The notes beneath the pieces are model-generated. The model made no database searches. It was not told the DNA's origin and saw nothing but the letters and a program-made list of their open reading frames with translations. The position numbers were made by a program, and so were the translations under genes. From contig NZ_JACOFZ010000001.1 in assembly GCF_014284155.1 (NCBI RefSeq), positions 1,721,885 through 1,785,884 of the forward strand: a stretch of DNA of 64,000 nt. Direction: 5' to 3'. Numbering within the stretch: position 1 is the first letter of the stretch; each line of letters starts with the position of its first letter. This document shows, piece by piece, positions 63,900 through 64,000 of the stretch. This DNA is from Affinundibacterium nitidum (GTDB lineage: Bacteria > Pseudomonadota > Gammaproteobacteria > Burkholderiales > Burkholderiaceae_D).

Positions 63900-64000
63900 C
63901 TAAAAGTGTTGCAAAGACGCCCGATGAACCTCATCGGGCGTTTTGTTTTTCAGGCTTGAGTGGGGCCGCTCGTTGTTATAGATTTGAATGGATTGTGCAA
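63900..64000 (-). CDS. IS3-family transposase orfB, C-terminal end only
   Basis: The minus strand reads IQIYNNERPHSSLKNKTPDE and then VHRASLQHF and a TAG stop at 63902-63900. YNNERPHSSL-K-TP-E is the signature end of IS3-group DDE transposases. The gene runs off the right edge. Confidence 0.88.
   Translation of the reverse strand, partial: AQSIQIYNNERPHSSLKNKTPDEVHRASLQHF
63917..63950 (+). terminator. Strong terminator inside the IS3 end
   Basis: ACGCCCGATGA (63917-63927), ACC loop, TCATCGGGCGT (63931-63941): a perfect 11-bp stem followed by TTTGTTTTT on the plus strand. It would stop readthrough from the symporter gene into the element. The same bases encode the transposase C-terminus on the other strand. 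Confidence 0.8.

Larger units (their letters stand above)
63874..64000 (-). mobile_element. IS3-family insertion sequence, one end
   Basis: The terminal TGTCCAGTCCTAAAATAT begins about 63874, followed by the C-terminal end of an orfB transposase on the minus strand. The rest of the element lies outside the window. Confidence 0.75.

Noticed and set aside
1-64000. tRNA or rRNA genes
   Set aside because: No cloverleaf with a CCA end or rRNA signature was noticed; a tRNAscan-SE run would be decisive.

Overview
The window looks like chromosome of an aerobic, plant-polymer-degrading Gram-negative bacterium of moderate GC. The glmU / glmS / Lrp-type regulator neighbourhood, three TonB-dependent receptors (two of the Xanthomonas/Caulobacter sugar type), sigma-54 regulation and an IS91-type element suggest a betaproteobacterium, perhaps Oxalobacteraceae such as Undibacterium. 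The taxon is an inference, because there is no rRNA or other decisive marker in the window.

Layout. (1) 1-22.6 kb: a sugar-acid locus in two blocks. The left block holds a truncated secreted discoidin-domain protein, a DapA-family lyase, an enolase-superfamily sugar-acid dehydratase, an IclR regulator, an MFS transporter and PEP carboxylase. The right block (minus strand) holds a TonB-dependent receptor, an SDR sugar dehydrogenase, 2-keto-3-deoxygalactonate kinase and an aldolase fused to an SMP-30 lactonase. Together they supply every step of a De Ley-Doudoroff type oxidative galactose/galactonate route. A shared promoter/operator pattern (TTGGTGCT) links the blocks. Between them lie an orphan periplasmic binding protein, a HupE/UreJ-like protein, a DUF3500 lipoprotein with a clear sigma-54 promoter and an upstream palindrome, and an NtrC-type regulator/kinase pair. 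(2) 22.6-26.5 kb: an accessory island with three promoterless cassettes separated by attC-like sites and no integrase in view (a CALIN-type integron fragment), followed by an IS91-family transposase. (3) 26.6-34.5 kb: core genes (glmS, Lrp-like regulator, glmU, DUF4272, M19 dipeptidase, papain-like protease), plus a 28-residue membrane-peptide ORF and a strongly structured gene-free stretch. (4) 34.8-46.4 kb: a pectin locus with a GntR/FadR-type regulator, GH105, DUF4861, GH28, PL1 pectate lyase, TauE/SafE exporter and TonB receptor. TGGYCTNACCA-like operators lie before both transcription units. (5) 46.6-50.8 kb: an extracytoplasmic intradiol-dioxygenase-like protein and a low-complexity protein, divergent from an OmpR/HK pair. 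(6) 50.9-59 kb: an iron locus behind a Fur box, with a siderophore receptor, PiuC hydroxylase, PepSY membrane protein, DUF2271 protein with a flavinylation motif, DUF4198, ApbE and a membrane-anchored flavodoxin reductase. I read it as a transmembrane electron path for ferric-siderophore reduction. (7) 59-64 kb: small membrane proteins, a CPBP protease, an ankyrin protein, a cyclophilin, a dicarboxylate symporter and the edge of an IS3-family element.

Most promising for follow-up: the integron-cassette cluster beside IS91, the flavinylated DUF2271 iron-reduction locus, the two cis-regulatory codes, the sigma-54 unit, the aldolase-lactonase fusion, and the 28-aa ORF with the adjacent structured RNA candidate.
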